NCBI GenBank assembly: GCA_023424585.1
Contig: JAFADT010000200.1
Coordinates: forward strand, 1-7,794
Length of the DNA stretch: 7,794 bases
Direction of reading: 5' to 3'
Source: Pseudomonadota bacterium
Lineage (GTDB): Bacteria > Myxococcota > Myxococcia > Myxococcales > Myxococcaceae
Position numbers and translations under genes: made by a program. Below the pieces are notes generated by a model. The model made no database searches. It worked only from the letters and a program-made list of their open reading frames with translations, and was not told the origin of the DNA. Below, in pieces: positions 1 to 6,638 of the stretch (within the stretch, counting starts at the first letter, position 1; each line of letters begins with the position of its first letter).

Positions 1-19
1 CATCATCACCGCGCCTCCT
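1..19 (-). promoter_or_regulatory. Ribosome binding site and start codon of the next minus-strand gene
   Basis: On the minus strand AGGAGG (plus positions 14-19) lies 7 nt before an ATG at 6-4. That ATG overlaps the TGA stop (8-6) of the PilZ gene as TGATG, and a second in-frame ATG follows at 3-1. The strong Shine-Dalgarno motif inside the end of the upstream gene, plus the stop/start overlap, is the usual sign of a translationally coupled downstream gene. Only its first two codons are visible, so nothing can be said about its product. Confidence 0.55.
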
Positions 20-2450
20 GCTTCTCGAGGGACGCCGGCGCCGCGACGGCGGCCCGGTGCTTCGTGCGCCGCATGGGCAGCTGCCGCTCGAAGAGCGAGC
101 GCCAGGCCTCGCACCAGCGGCGCACCATGGAGCGGTGGAAGGTCCACTCGGAGAAGCGGCCCTGGTCCACGAAGCCCAGCTCGCGCAGCACCGGCACGTC
201 CAGCACGTCCACCATGCCCAGCGCCGAGCCCCGGCCCCGCTCGCGCGCGTGCGCCATGCACCGCAGCGCCAGCGCCGCCACCGCGGCCTTCGTGCGAGGG
301 TGCTCGCGGTCCGCCACCACCAGGTTGAAGCCGTTGGTGACCTCGATGAGGCTCAGGCCCGGCGTGGCCTCGTCCTGGAGCGCCATGGCGAGCGGGCCAG
401 CCTCCCCGTCCACCACGAACATCCGCCGCTCGCGGTGGAGGCCCGCCCCCCGGAAGCGCTCGCCCAGGGCGGTCTCGGGGCCGGGGTCCGCGCACAGGTC
501 CTCGCTGAGCAGGCGCACCAGCTCCCCCCGGCGGCGCAGGTATGACTCCAGCCACCGGCGGTCCTCCGGCCCCGCCTCGCGCGCGGCCGGCAGGGTCCCC
601 GCGTCCAGGGCGGGCTTCACGGCCAGGTCCGCGCGCAGGTAGTGGAACTGGCGCAGGTGGCACAGCCCCTGGCCCTCCAGCACGCGCGCCAGCCAGGTGC
701 CCAGCCGGTGCGGCCACCGGTTGTCGGTGCGCCACATGTAGCGGATGAACTCCACGTCCTCCATCGCCTCGCCCACCTCCACGGCGAGCGAGGTGAGCTC
801 GCTGGAGATCTGCTCGCTGCGCCGGAAGCCCGGCATCACGGCCAGGTGCTGCACCAGCCACGTGCCGGAGTACATGCGCAGGCCGTTGACGTGCCCCAGC
901 AGCCGGTGGTCATCCGTGAAGACGAGCGAGCGCCCCAGCTCTCTCGCGCGCCCCAGCCGCTCGTGCGTCTCCTCCAGGACGGGCAGGACGCGGGCCTCCT
1001 CGCCGAAGGGGTGGTCCGGGTGGAAGGTGTAGCGGGCGTCCTCCATCATCCGCCAGAGGTCCGGGAAGCGGAACACCGCGCCGTCGTGCACCTGCGGCTG
1101 CCGCGCGGACACGAACGCATCCACGATGGCGTCGCGCACCGCGCGCGGCATGTCCAGGATGCGCACGCCGCAGCGGTAGGGCCGGAGGCGCTGATCATGC
1201 CGGGACTCGAAGGGGACCACGTCCACCGAGCGCACCTCCACGCGGCACGCCACCTCCGCGCCGCCCGGCAAGAGCAGCGTGGTGTCCAGGTGCGAGCCCA
1301 CCGGCAGCACCTCGCACGACGCGTCGATGGGGAAGGCGAACCCGCGCGCGCCCAGGTCCAGCACCGCGCGGGTGATGCGCTGGCCGCTGAAGGGCGAGGT
1401 GAAGCGCACCAGGAAGCGGTGCTGCGCGCCGGGGCGGAAGCGCTGCTGGCCGCGCCGGTTCTCCACCGCGAGCGACCGGGGCATGCCCAGCGCCACGCCG
1501 TCATGCCCCACGTGGATCATGCTGGTGACGCCCCGGTAGCGCTGGCCGCCCATCTCGAAGGAGAGGTGGACCACCTCGCCCACGCTCGAGGGCAGCGCCG
1601 GGGACACCTGCCCGCGCAGGAGGCCGCGCTCGTCGCAGGGCTCCACCGTGGCGGACTCCAGCCGGAAGTGCGCCGTCTGGCTGTCCGGTGGATGCAGCCA
1701 CACGGGCAGCTCGCGCCGGAGCGCCTTGCGCAGCGCCGCCTGCACCGCCACCGCGTCCCGCAGCGTGCGCGGCGGGGCGGAGGTGGTGTCGTCCGCGGCG
1801 GGCCGCCAGCAGATGCCCACGCGCAGGAACAGCCGCGTCCCCTGCGGAACGGGCGTGGCGTGGCGCACGGAGGCGCGGGCCACGTGCAGCACGGGCCGGC
1901 CGTCGCGCACCATGGACAGCGCTTCCAGGGGCGTGCCCGGCAGGAAGGCCGCCAGCGACGCGTCCATGGGGACCTGGAGCGCGGCGCCGAAGGGGCCCAG
2001 GTCCATGCACTCGGCGGTGAAGGGCTGGCCGCGCAGCTGGAAGTCCACGCGCATCCCGGCGTCCAGCGACACGCGGGTGGAGGCGCGCAGTTGGAGGATG
2101 TCCCGCAGGCGCGCGCGCAGCTCGCCCTCCGACAAGCCATCATCCACGGTGCTGAAGACGTGCCCCTCCGCGGCCGTCTCCACCAGCTCCTCCAGCCCGT
2201 GCCGATCCGACCGCGCGCAGACGAACACGCAGACGGCCTCCGGGGCCGCGCGGTCCACGTGGCGCAGGAAGCGGCGCGCGTTGTCCGCGGGCGCGATGAT
2301 CAGCGTGGGCACGGACGCCTCCATGCGCCGCGTGGCCTCCAGCTGTGAGCCCACCACCGAGACGCGGTGCGAGCCCAACGCGGACTTCAGCGCGTTGCGG
2401 CGCAACTCGTTGGGGTGGACGATGAGGACTTCGTGAGTCGGCACGCTCAT
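6..2450 (-). CDS. Multidomain signalling protein: pseudo-receiver, two PilZ-type modules, C-terminal GNAT-like region
   Basis: This is an 814-residue protein if it starts at the ATG at 2450. Residues 6-118 look like a response-regulator receiver (strand 1 at EVLIVHP), but the acidic pair and the phospho-acceptor Asp are missing (HP at 12-13; AP at 53-54), so it is probably not phosphorylated. A PilZ-like module begins with R122xxxR126 and has D150-L-G-P-F-G155. A YcgR-like N-terminal segment covers about 240-325 and leads into a second PilZ with R333xxxR337 and D365-L-G-A-R-G370; both have Gly where the c-di-GMP motif D/NxSxxG has Ser. Residues about 505-600 and 678-773 resemble two GNAT folds, but the first lacks a clean R/QxxGxG/A acetyl-CoA loop. 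The frame stays open to 2636, but those 62 extra residues are low-complexity and precede the natural receiver start. The ribosome site is weak (GGGGAA). A cytosolic c-di-GMP-responsive or adaptor protein is inferred; the acyltransferase function is unproven. Confidence 0.8.
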   Translation of the reverse strand: MSVPTHEVLIVHPNELRRNALKSALGSHRVSVVGSQLEATRRMEASVPTLIIAPADNARRFLRHVDRAAPEAVCVFVCARSDRHGLEELVETAAEGHVFSTVDDGLSEGELRARLRDILQLRASTRVSLDAGMRVDFQLRGQPFTAECMDLGPFGAALQVPMDASLAAFLPGTPLEALSMVRDGRPVLHVARASVRHATPVPQGTRLFLRVGICWRPAADDTTSAPPRTLRDAVAVQAALRKALRRELPVWLHPPDSQTAHFRLESATVEPCDERGLLRGQVSPALPSSVGEVVHLSFEMGGQRYRGVTSMIHVGHDGVALGMPRSLAVENRRGQQRFRPGAQHRFLVRFTSPFSGQRITRAVLDLGARGFAFPIDASCEVLPVGSHLDTTLLLPGGAEVACRVEVRSVDVVPFESRHDQRLRPYRCGVRILDMPRAVRDAIVDAFVSARQPQVHDGAVFRFPDLWRMMEDARYTFHPDHPFGEEARVLPVLEETHERLGRARELGRSLVFTDDHRLLGHVNGLRMYSGTWLVQHLAVMPGFRRSEQISSELTSLAVEVGEAMEDVEFIRYMWRTDNRWPHRLGTWLARVLEGQGLCHLRQFHYLRADLAVKPALDAGTLPAAREAGPEDRRWLESYLRRRGELVRLLSEDLCADPGPETALGERFRGAGLHRERRMFVVDGEAGPLAMALQDEATPGLSLIEVTNGFNLVVADREHPRTKAAVAALALRCMAHARERGRGSALGMVDVLDVPVLRELGFVDQGRFSEWTFHRSMVRRWCEAWRSLFERQLPMRRTKHRAAVAAPASLEKQEAR

Positions 2451-2637
2451 GGATTTTCCCCGACGCGCAAGAGCCACACCGGCGCCTGTGCATGGCGCCA
2501 TTCCCGTCGACGCGGGGCTCGCACGCGCCCCGTTTCCGCCATCCGCATGTCTTGAGTGTCCGAGCCAGGTGCTCTCTCTGTTGCCAGCGGGCCCGCGCTG
2601 AAACGCCTTCCCGGTGAGCCGCCGGCGAACAACCACT

Positions 2638-2676
2638 GCGTACTTTACCTGCTCCTATGGATTAGGTGATGTACGC
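2638..2676. promoter_or_regulatory. 39-bp imperfect inverted repeat, candidate operator or RNA hairpin
   Basis: The sequence is symmetric about position 2657. GCGTAC (2638-2643) pairs with GTACGC (2671-2676), ACCT (2647-2650) with AGGT (2664-2667), and TCC (2653-2655) with GGA (2659-2661). In total 14 of 19 positions are complementary; as plus-strand RNA two of the mismatches become G-U pairs and leave a 3-nt loop. The inner right half, GGATTAGGT (2659-2667), recurs in direct orientation as GGAATAGGT at 2695-2703. No T-run follows on either strand, which argues against a terminator. It lies about 150 bp before nadA and about 190 bp before the divergent gene, so an operator for a dimeric regulator is the simplest reading. 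The regulator is unknown. Confidence 0.5.
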
Positions 2677-2813
2677 GGGGGTAAGAGACTTTTCGGAATA
2701 GGTTAAAGAAGCGCAGTCAGGCAGGACCCCTTGGCGGGTAGGACGCGCGACCGGAGGGCGCTGGAGCGCGCTGGCCCCGGGGCCTGGACGCCGTTACAGA
2801 ATGCGCGGGCGAC

Positions 2814-2820
2814 GAGGAGG
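2814..2820 (+). promoter_or_regulatory. nadA ribosome binding site
   Basis: GAGGAGG lies 6 nt (a run of six C) before the ATG at 2827. It decides the start in favour of 2827 over the upstream in-frame TTG at 2731, which would add 32 residues unlike any part of NadA. Confidence 0.8.
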
Positions 2821-2826
2821 CCCCCC

Positions 2827-3759
2827 ATGGGCGAGACGGTGGACTACGAGGCCGGCATCCGGGAGCTGAAGCGCTCCATGAACGCGGTCATCCTGGCGCA
2901 CTACTACCAGGAGAGCGAGGTGCAGGACGTGGCCGACTTCGTCGGCGACAGCCTGGCGCTCGCGCAGGCGGCGGCGCGGACGGAGGCGGACGTCATCGTC
3001 TTCTGTGGTGTGCACTTCATGGCGGAGACCGCGAAGATTCTGAATCCTACCCGACAGGTGTTGCTCCCGGACCTCAAGGCCGGCTGCTCCCTGTCGGACC
3101 GGTGCCCGCCCGCGGCCTTCAAGGCCTTCAAGGACAAGCACCCGGACGCCTTCGTGGTGTCGTACGTGAACAGCTCCGCCGCGGTGAAGGCGATGAGCGA
3201 CGTCATCTGCACGTCCTCCAACGCCGTGCGCATCGTGAACCAGATTCCGAAGGACCGCCCCATCCTCTTCGCGCCGGATCAGCACCTGGGCCGGCACGTG
3301 ATGAAGGAGACGGGCCGCGACATGGTGCTGTGGCCGGGCAGCTGCATCGTCCATGAGATCTTCAGCGAGAAGAAGCTCGTGCAGCTGAAGGTGGAGCACC
3401 CGGACGCGGAGGTGGTGGCCCACCCGGAATGCGAGCAGCAGGTCTTGCGGCACGCGGACTTCATCGGCTCCACCAAGGCCATCCTGGACTACGTGGTGAA
3501 GAGCCCGAAGCAGCAGTTCATCGTGGTGACGGAGGCTGGCATCCTCCACCAGATGAAGAAGGCCGCGCCGGACAAGACGTACATCCCGGCGCCTCCGGAC
3601 AACGGGTGCGCGTGCAACGAGTGCCCGTACATGCGGCTCAACACGCTGGAGAAGCTCTACCGCTGCATGCGGGACCGGACGCCGGAGCTGGTGCTGCCGG
3701 CGGAGCTGCAGCACGCGGCGCTGGCGCCCCTGAAGCGGATGCTGGAGTGGTCCGCCTGA
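2827..3759 (+). CDS. nadA: Quinolinate synthase NadA
   Basis: This 310-residue cytosolic [4Fe-4S] enzyme condenses iminoaspartate (from NadB) with dihydroxyacetone phosphate to give quinolinate, the precursor used by NadC in de novo NAD synthesis. Family signatures run the full length: ILAHYYQ (22-28), GDSLALA (40-46), FMAETAKIL (64-72), PDLKAGCSL (81-89), YVNSSA (113-118), TSSNA (129-133), [10 protein letters not shown] (148-157), [12 protein letters not shown] (169-180), HPEC (199-202), TEAGI (235-239) and CACNECPYM (261-269). The likely cluster ligands are C87, C173 and C266; the 86-residue gap between the first two matches the family spacing. The length fits the short NadA form (about 300 residues), below the roughly 347 of E. 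coli. C202 and the extra Cys at 261 and 263 lie near the cluster region. All key motifs are intact, so it should be active. It is transcribed away from the PilZ gene across a region holding a dyad. Confidence 0.97.
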   Translation: MGETVDYEAGIRELKRSMNAVILAHYYQESEVQDVADFVGDSLALAQAAARTEADVIVFCGVHFMAETAKILNPTRQVLLPDLKAGCSLSDRCPPAAFKAFKDKHPDAFVVSYVNSSAAVKAMSDVICTSSNAVRIVNQIPKDRPILFAPDQHLGRHVMKETGRDMVLWPGSCIVHEIFSEKKLVQLKVEHPDAEVVAHPECEQQVLRHADFIGSTKAILDYVVKSPKQQFIVVTEAGILHQMKKAAPDKTYIPAPPDNGCACNECPYMRLNTLEKLYRCMRDRTPELVLPAELQHAALAPLKRMLEWSA

Positions 3760-3766
3760 AACACGA

Positions 3767-3792
3767 GGGGCGCGGACTGTTGCCCGCGTCCC
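3767..3792 (+). terminator. Possible hairpin terminator after nadA
   Basis: GGGGCGCGG (3767-3775) can pair with CCGCGTCCC (3784-3792) around an 8-nt loop, with one G-U pair, starting 8 nt after the nadA stop. No true T-run follows (only TTT at about 3796), so it could be a weak or factor-assisted terminator or an attenuating structure before the zinc-ribbon gene. Confidence 0.35.
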
Positions 3793-3846
3793 ACGTTTGC
3801 CAACTCGCGCCTTGCGGATGGCGGGCCCAAGTGCCATGGAAGGGAC

Positions 3847-4458
3847 GTGGCCTTCCGATTTCTCGCACTTCCCGCCCACCGGCTGGTGGACTTCCCCAAG
3901 ACCCTGCCAGACGAGGAGCGCCTCGAGCCGGAGCTGCCCCCGGTGATTGAAGCCGTGGAGCGGGCGCTCGCCGGCGCCGAGTTCCGCGACCTGAAGGCCC
4001 GCGACCGCCTGCGCGCCCTGCTCCAGGGCGACCGTCCCCCGGCGCTGGGCTCGCCGGGCAAGGGCTATGGCCCCAGCGCCATCTTCGCCCAGCCGCCCCA
4101 GGACCTGCCTGCGCTCCTGCGCCTGGCGGACGAGCTGGAGCAGCTCGCGCGCCGGGAGGCCGGCGAGCGCGCGCTGGTGTGGAAGTGCGGCGAGTGCGGT
4201 GCCCGCTACGCGGTGCCGGTGGCCCTGGTGCGCCAGGTGTCCATCCGCTGCGAGCGCTGCGGTCACCCGGTGCAGCTGTCCTCGCAGCAGAGCCTGGGCG
4301 AGGAGGCCCTCATCGACCCGTTCCAGGGCGCGGTGAACACCAGCCGGTACCAGCTCGCGGGCTTCTTCCGCGAGGCCATGGCGCGCGGCTGGCCCGTGCT
4401 CGTGGCGGAGGGCGGAACCCCCGCGCCGCGCGGGCGTCCCTCCAGCCCGGCGGCCTGA
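3847..4458 (+). CDS. Small zinc-ribbon protein of unknown function
   Basis: This 203-residue protein starts at GTG, with a GGAAGGG purine run ending 2 nt before it. The nearby ATG at 3836 is in another frame. The centre carries C114-x2-C117 and C135-x2-C138, separated by a RYAVP-type stretch. This arrangement matches MJ0042-like zinc ribbons, in which four Cys bind one zinc. The N-terminal part (1-105) is probably helical, rich in Leu, Arg and Glu, with no recognised domain. The C-terminal tail after about 185 is Pro/Gly/Ala-rich and likely disordered. There is no signal peptide or membrane segment, so it is probably cytosolic. It follows nadA by 87 bp on the same strand with a possible hairpin between, so co-transcription is uncertain. 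The zinc ribbon is seen in the sequence; a role in nucleic-acid or protein binding would be inference only. Confidence 0.8.
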   Translation: MAFRFLALPAHRLVDFPKTLPDEERLEPELPPVIEAVERALAGAEFRDLKARDRLRALLQGDRPPALGSPGKGYGPSAIFAQPPQDLPALLRLADELEQLARREAGERALVWKCGECGARYAVPVALVRQVSIRCERCGHPVQLSSQQSLGEEALIDPFQGAVNTSRYQLAGFFREAMARGWPVLVAEGGTPAPRGRPSSPAA

Positions 4459-4473
4459 GGCCCTCGGGCTGCG

Positions 4474-4495
4474 GCGGGGCCCCTGGAGGCCCCGC
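4474..4495. terminator. GC-rich hairpin between convergent genes, likely bidirectional terminator
   Basis: GCGGGGCC (4474-4481) and GGCCCCGC (4488-4495) form a perfect 8-bp stem with a 6-nt loop. It begins 15 bp after the stop of the zinc-ribbon gene and ends 8 bp before the stop of the opposing metallothionein-like gene. Its position between two convergent stops supports termination on both strands. There is no T-run, as is common in very GC-rich genomes. Confidence 0.6.
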
Positions 4496-4503
4496 TCTCC
4501 ACC

Positions 4504-4869
4504 TCAGATGAAGATGCCGGCGGAGGCGTCGTTGCGCGCCTCCTGGAGCTCCTGCGTGGCGGGATGGCCGCGCAGCGCGTCCGTCACCTGACGCGGCGCA
4601 GCGTGCCCCTTGCACTTGGCGCACTCGCACTTGCCGCGCTTGCAGGTGCAGTCCGCCTTGCTGCCGCACGAGCACTTCGCGGTCAGCAGCTGATCCAGCT
4701 CCTCCAGGGGGCGCGGCGCGTCGTCCTTCCGGGCCTCCGGCGCGGGCGTCTCGGCGCCCTTGGAGGCGGCCGCCTTCGCGTGAGCCTCGCAGGCGTGGGC
4801 GCTGGCGGGCACCAGCCAGAGGCCGCCCAGCAGCAATCCCGAGGTCATCCACATCGCGCTGCGTGCCAT
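4504..4869 (-). CDS. Secreted Cys-rich metallothionein-like protein
   Basis: This 121-residue protein has a Sec-type signal peptide: R3, a hydrophobic core at about 9-21, and AxA sites that permit cleavage after A24 or A26. The mature N-terminus is then at or near C27. A charged Ala/Lys/Glu linker leads to a cluster of seven Cys in 21 residues (66-86), arranged as CxC (66, 68), CxC (74, 76) and CxCxxC (81, 83, 86) among Lys residues, with H89 next to it. CxC-rich clusters are typical of metallothioneins that bind Zn, Cu or Cd thiolates. No close match to the SmtA/BmtA family is claimed. AAGGAG (4878-4883) lies 8 nt before the ATG, and a sigma70-like promoter lies at 4929-4957. Export to the periplasm or outside is unusual for a metallothionein. 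An alternative is a disulfide-bonded secreted protein. The gene itself is well supported; metal binding is inferred. Confidence 0.8.
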   Translation of the reverse strand: MARSAMWMTSGLLLGGLWLVPASAHACEAHAKAAASKGAETPAPEARKDDAPRPLEELDQLLTAKCSCGSKADCTCKRGKCECAKCKGHAAPRQVTDALRGHPATQELQEARNDASAGIFI

Positions 4870-4928
4870 GGTCCGCTCTCCTTGGCGAAGGCCCGGCGAG
4901 GCGTGGGGGGACGCGCCCGCCGCCCCGG

Positions 4929-4957
4929 CCTATAGCGCAGGGCATTCCCCCTGCCAA
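4929..4957 (-). promoter_or_regulatory. Sigma70-type promoter of the metallothionein-like gene
   Basis: On the minus strand TTGGCA (4957-4952; 5 of 6 to TTGACA) is followed after exactly 17 bp by TATAGG (4934-4929; 4 of 6 to TATAAT). Transcription would begin near 4922, giving a leader of about 50 nt that includes the AAGGAG ribosome site. The motif stands out in a very GC-rich background and is correctly oriented and placed. Confidence 0.6.
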
Positions 4958-4964
4958 GGCATTC
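4937..4964. repeat. Small repeats overlapping the promoter, candidate operator
   Basis: GGCATTC occurs twice in direct orientation (4941-4947 and 4958-4964), offset by 17 bp; the copies lie in the promoter spacer and immediately upstream of the -35 element. GCAGGG (4937-4942) and CCCTGC (4949-4954) form an inverted repeat within the spacer, and TGCC/GGCA (4952-4955, 4958-4961) brackets the -35 element. Any of these could be bound by a repressor or activator, for example a metal-responsive one, but short GC-rich repeats also arise by chance. Confidence 0.35.
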
Positions 4965-5052
4965 GCACGTACCTTTGCCTACCCGCCAACGGAGCCCACG
5001 GTGCGCTCGCCCGGCGCGGGGGCGCGCGCGTACAGTCCGCGCCCTCCTGCCC

Positions 5053-6615
5053 GTGACGACCCGAACCGCCCGCATCGCCTTCTTCGCCGCGCTCGTCCTG
5101 GGGGCGCTCCCGCTCTGGGTGTCGCGCTTCCTGCCCATGGTGGACCTGCCGCAGCACCTGTACCTCATCTCGGTGCTGCACCGGCTGGACGACCCGACGA
5201 CGCTGTACCCCACGCTGTTCGCGGCGCGGCACGAGCTGACGCCCTACCTCGGGTACTACTACCTCGTCAGCGCGCTCAACTGGCTGTTGCCGCTGGACCT
5301 GGCCAACCGCGTCTTCCTCACCGCGTACGTGGTGGGGATGCCGCTGGGCATGGCCTTCCTCCTGCGCAGCCTGGGCCGGCCGTCGTGGCCCGCGCTGCTG
5401 ACGCTGCCGCTCGCGTATGGGGACAGCTTCGGCTGGGGCTTCATCAACTACCTGGCGGCCCTGCCGCTGACGCTGCTGTGCTGCGGCCTCTTCGTGCGGA
5501 CGCTGACGGACGCGCCGCGCCGCGCGCGCTGGGGCGTGGGGCTGGCGCTGTGCCTGGTGGCGGTGCTGCTCTTCCACGTGCAGGCCTTCGGGTTCCTGGC
5601 GTTCGGGCTGCCGTGGCTGCTCCTCACTACGCCGGTGCCGGAGGACGCGGCGGCGCGCGGCGTGGGGGCCCGGCTGCGGCCGCGCGTGCCGGCGCTCCTG
5701 GGCGTGGCGCCCGGCGTGGCGCTGTTCCTGTCGTGGGTGGTGCTGCGGTTCGGCAACCCGCCGGACATCCAGCCGGGCGCGCCGTGGAAGGCGTGGGGGC
5801 CCACGTTCTCGCCGCAGAACCTGGCGTGGAAGGGCTTCGAGCAGAACCGCGCGGAGTTCCTCCAGGTGCTCGCCAACACGTTCCATGACGGCTCGGACCG
5901 CTGGCCGCTCTACGCGGTGGGCGCGGTGGCGGTGGCGGGCTGGGGGCTGGGGCTCCTGGGCGCAGGCACGCGCCGCGAGGGGCCTGTGGCGCGCTGGCGG
6001 ATGCTGGGGCTGGGCGTGCTGGCGCTGGCGCTGTACTTCCTGCTTCCCTTCGACATCCGGGGCTACGTCTACTACCTCAACACGCGCTACGCGCACCTGG
6101 CCGCGGCGCTGCTGGTGGCCAGCGTGCCGGCCGTGCGCGCCGGATGGCGGGCGCCCCTGACGTTCGCGGCGGCGGCGAGCGCGCTGCTGCTGGCCTTCGT
6201 GATGGGGCGCGGCTTCCGGGGCTTCTCCGAGGAGGCCCGCGAGCTGGAGGTGCTGTCCGACCTGGCCGCGAACCGGCCGAAGGTGATGGGGCTGGTGTTC
6301 GACCCGCGCTCGCGCGTGGTGCGCTTCCCCGTCTTCATCCACGGCGCGGCGGTGGTGGCGCGCGAGCGCGGCGGGGTGCCCAACTTCACCTTCGCCTCCA
6401 CGCCGCACTCCCCGCTGCGCTACCGGGGCGAGGTGCCGCCCACCTTCCCGTCCGAGTGGCGGCCCCAGGAGATGGACTACGCGACGCAGGGCCGCTGGTA
6501 CGACCACTTCCTCGTGCGCGGGGTCCCGCCGTCGCGCGTCTTCGGCGGGCGGCTTCAGTCGGAGCTGGTCATCGTGGGACAGGCCGGGGGGAGCTGGCTG
6601 GTGCGGCGACGGTAG
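5053..6615 (+). CDS. Polytopic membrane protein, GT-C glycosyltransferase-like
   Basis: This is a 520-residue protein if it starts at the GTG at 5053. A TTG at 4975 would add 26 Arg/Pro-rich residues before the first membrane segment and is less likely; neither start has a clear ribosome site. Membrane segments are seen at about 8-25, 66-80, 86-105, 112-123, 129-148, 161-174, 178-192, 212-231, 286-304, 317-331, 347-361 and 368-384. The first extracytoplasmic loop holds D31-L-P-Q-H35, where GT-C enzymes usually carry an acidic catalytic residue. Other notable motifs are GWGFINY (127-133), FHVQAF (174-179) and YYLNTRY (340-346). A soluble C-terminal domain (about 393-520) follows, probably periplasmic. 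The topology and the loop Asp suggest transfer of sugars from a lipid carrier, but no specific family was recognised. It is divergent from the metallothionein-like gene and precedes the last gene by 23 bp, so those two are probably co-transcribed. Confidence 0.7.
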   Translation: MTTRTARIAFFAALVLGALPLWVSRFLPMVDLPQHLYLISVLHRLDDPTTLYPTLFAARHELTPYLGYYYLVSALNWLLPLDLANRVFLTAYVVGMPLGMAFLLRSLGRPSWPALLTLPLAYGDSFGWGFINYLAALPLTLLCCGLFVRTLTDAPRRARWGVGLALCLVAVLLFHVQAFGFLAFGLPWLLLTTPVPEDAAARGVGARLRPRVPALLGVAPGVALFLSWVVLRFGNPPDIQPGAPWKAWGPTFSPQNLAWKGFEQNRAEFLQVLANTFHDGSDRWPLYAVGAVAVAGWGLGLLGAGTRREGPVARWRMLGLGVLALALYFLLPFDIRGYVYYLNTRYAHLAAALLVASVPAVRAGWRAPLTFAAAASALLLAFVMGRGFRGFSEEARELEVLSDLAANRPKVMGLVFDPRSRVVRFPVFIHGAAVVARERGGVPNFTFASTPHSPLRYRGEVPPTFPSEWRPQEMDYATQGRWYDHFLVRGVPPSRVFGGRLQSELVIVGQAGGSWLVRRR

Positions 6616-6638
6616 GGCGTGAAGTAGAACCCCGGCGC

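Larger units (their letters stand above)
2451..2826. other. Divergent intergenic region between the PilZ-protein gene and nadA
   Basis: This 376-bp region separates two divergent start codons and should hold both promoters. The part at 2451-2636 is open on the minus strand but reads as low-complexity sequence and is taken as non-coding. The part at 2637-2710 is clearly less GC-rich than its surroundings and contains the 39-bp dyad plus a repeated half-site. I found no convincing -35/-10 pair with correct spacing on either strand, so no promoter is placed. The plus frame is open from a TTG at 2731, but translation very probably begins at 2827. Confidence 0.6.

Noticed and set aside
642..2348. 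568-residue plus-strand open frame opposite the PilZ-protein gene
   Set aside because: The translation is dominated by His, Arg, Ala and Gln with no domain, as expected for the antisense of a GC-rich gene. The minus frame carries recognisable receiver and PilZ motifs.
2451..2636. N-terminal extension of the PilZ protein by 62 residues
   Set aside because: The extension is low-complexity and unrelated to any domain; the receiver begins naturally right after the ATG at 2450.
2641..2710. A sigma70 promoter for nadA or for the PilZ gene in the AT-richer segment
   Set aside because: Hexamers such as TAAAGT on the minus strand lack a partner at 16-18 bp; no pair matched well enough to annotate.
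2731..2826. N-terminal extension of NadA from TTG 2731
   Set aside because: A strong GAGGAGG site precedes the ATG at 2827, and the extra residues do not resemble NadA.
2794..4266. 490-residue minus-strand open frame
   Set aside because: It lies opposite nadA, which is certain, and its His/Arg-rich translation is typical of a shadow frame.
4930..6507. 525-residue minus-strand open frame
   Set aside because: It is opposite a membrane protein with clear hydrophobic segments; its own product is Arg/His/Gln-rich without structure.
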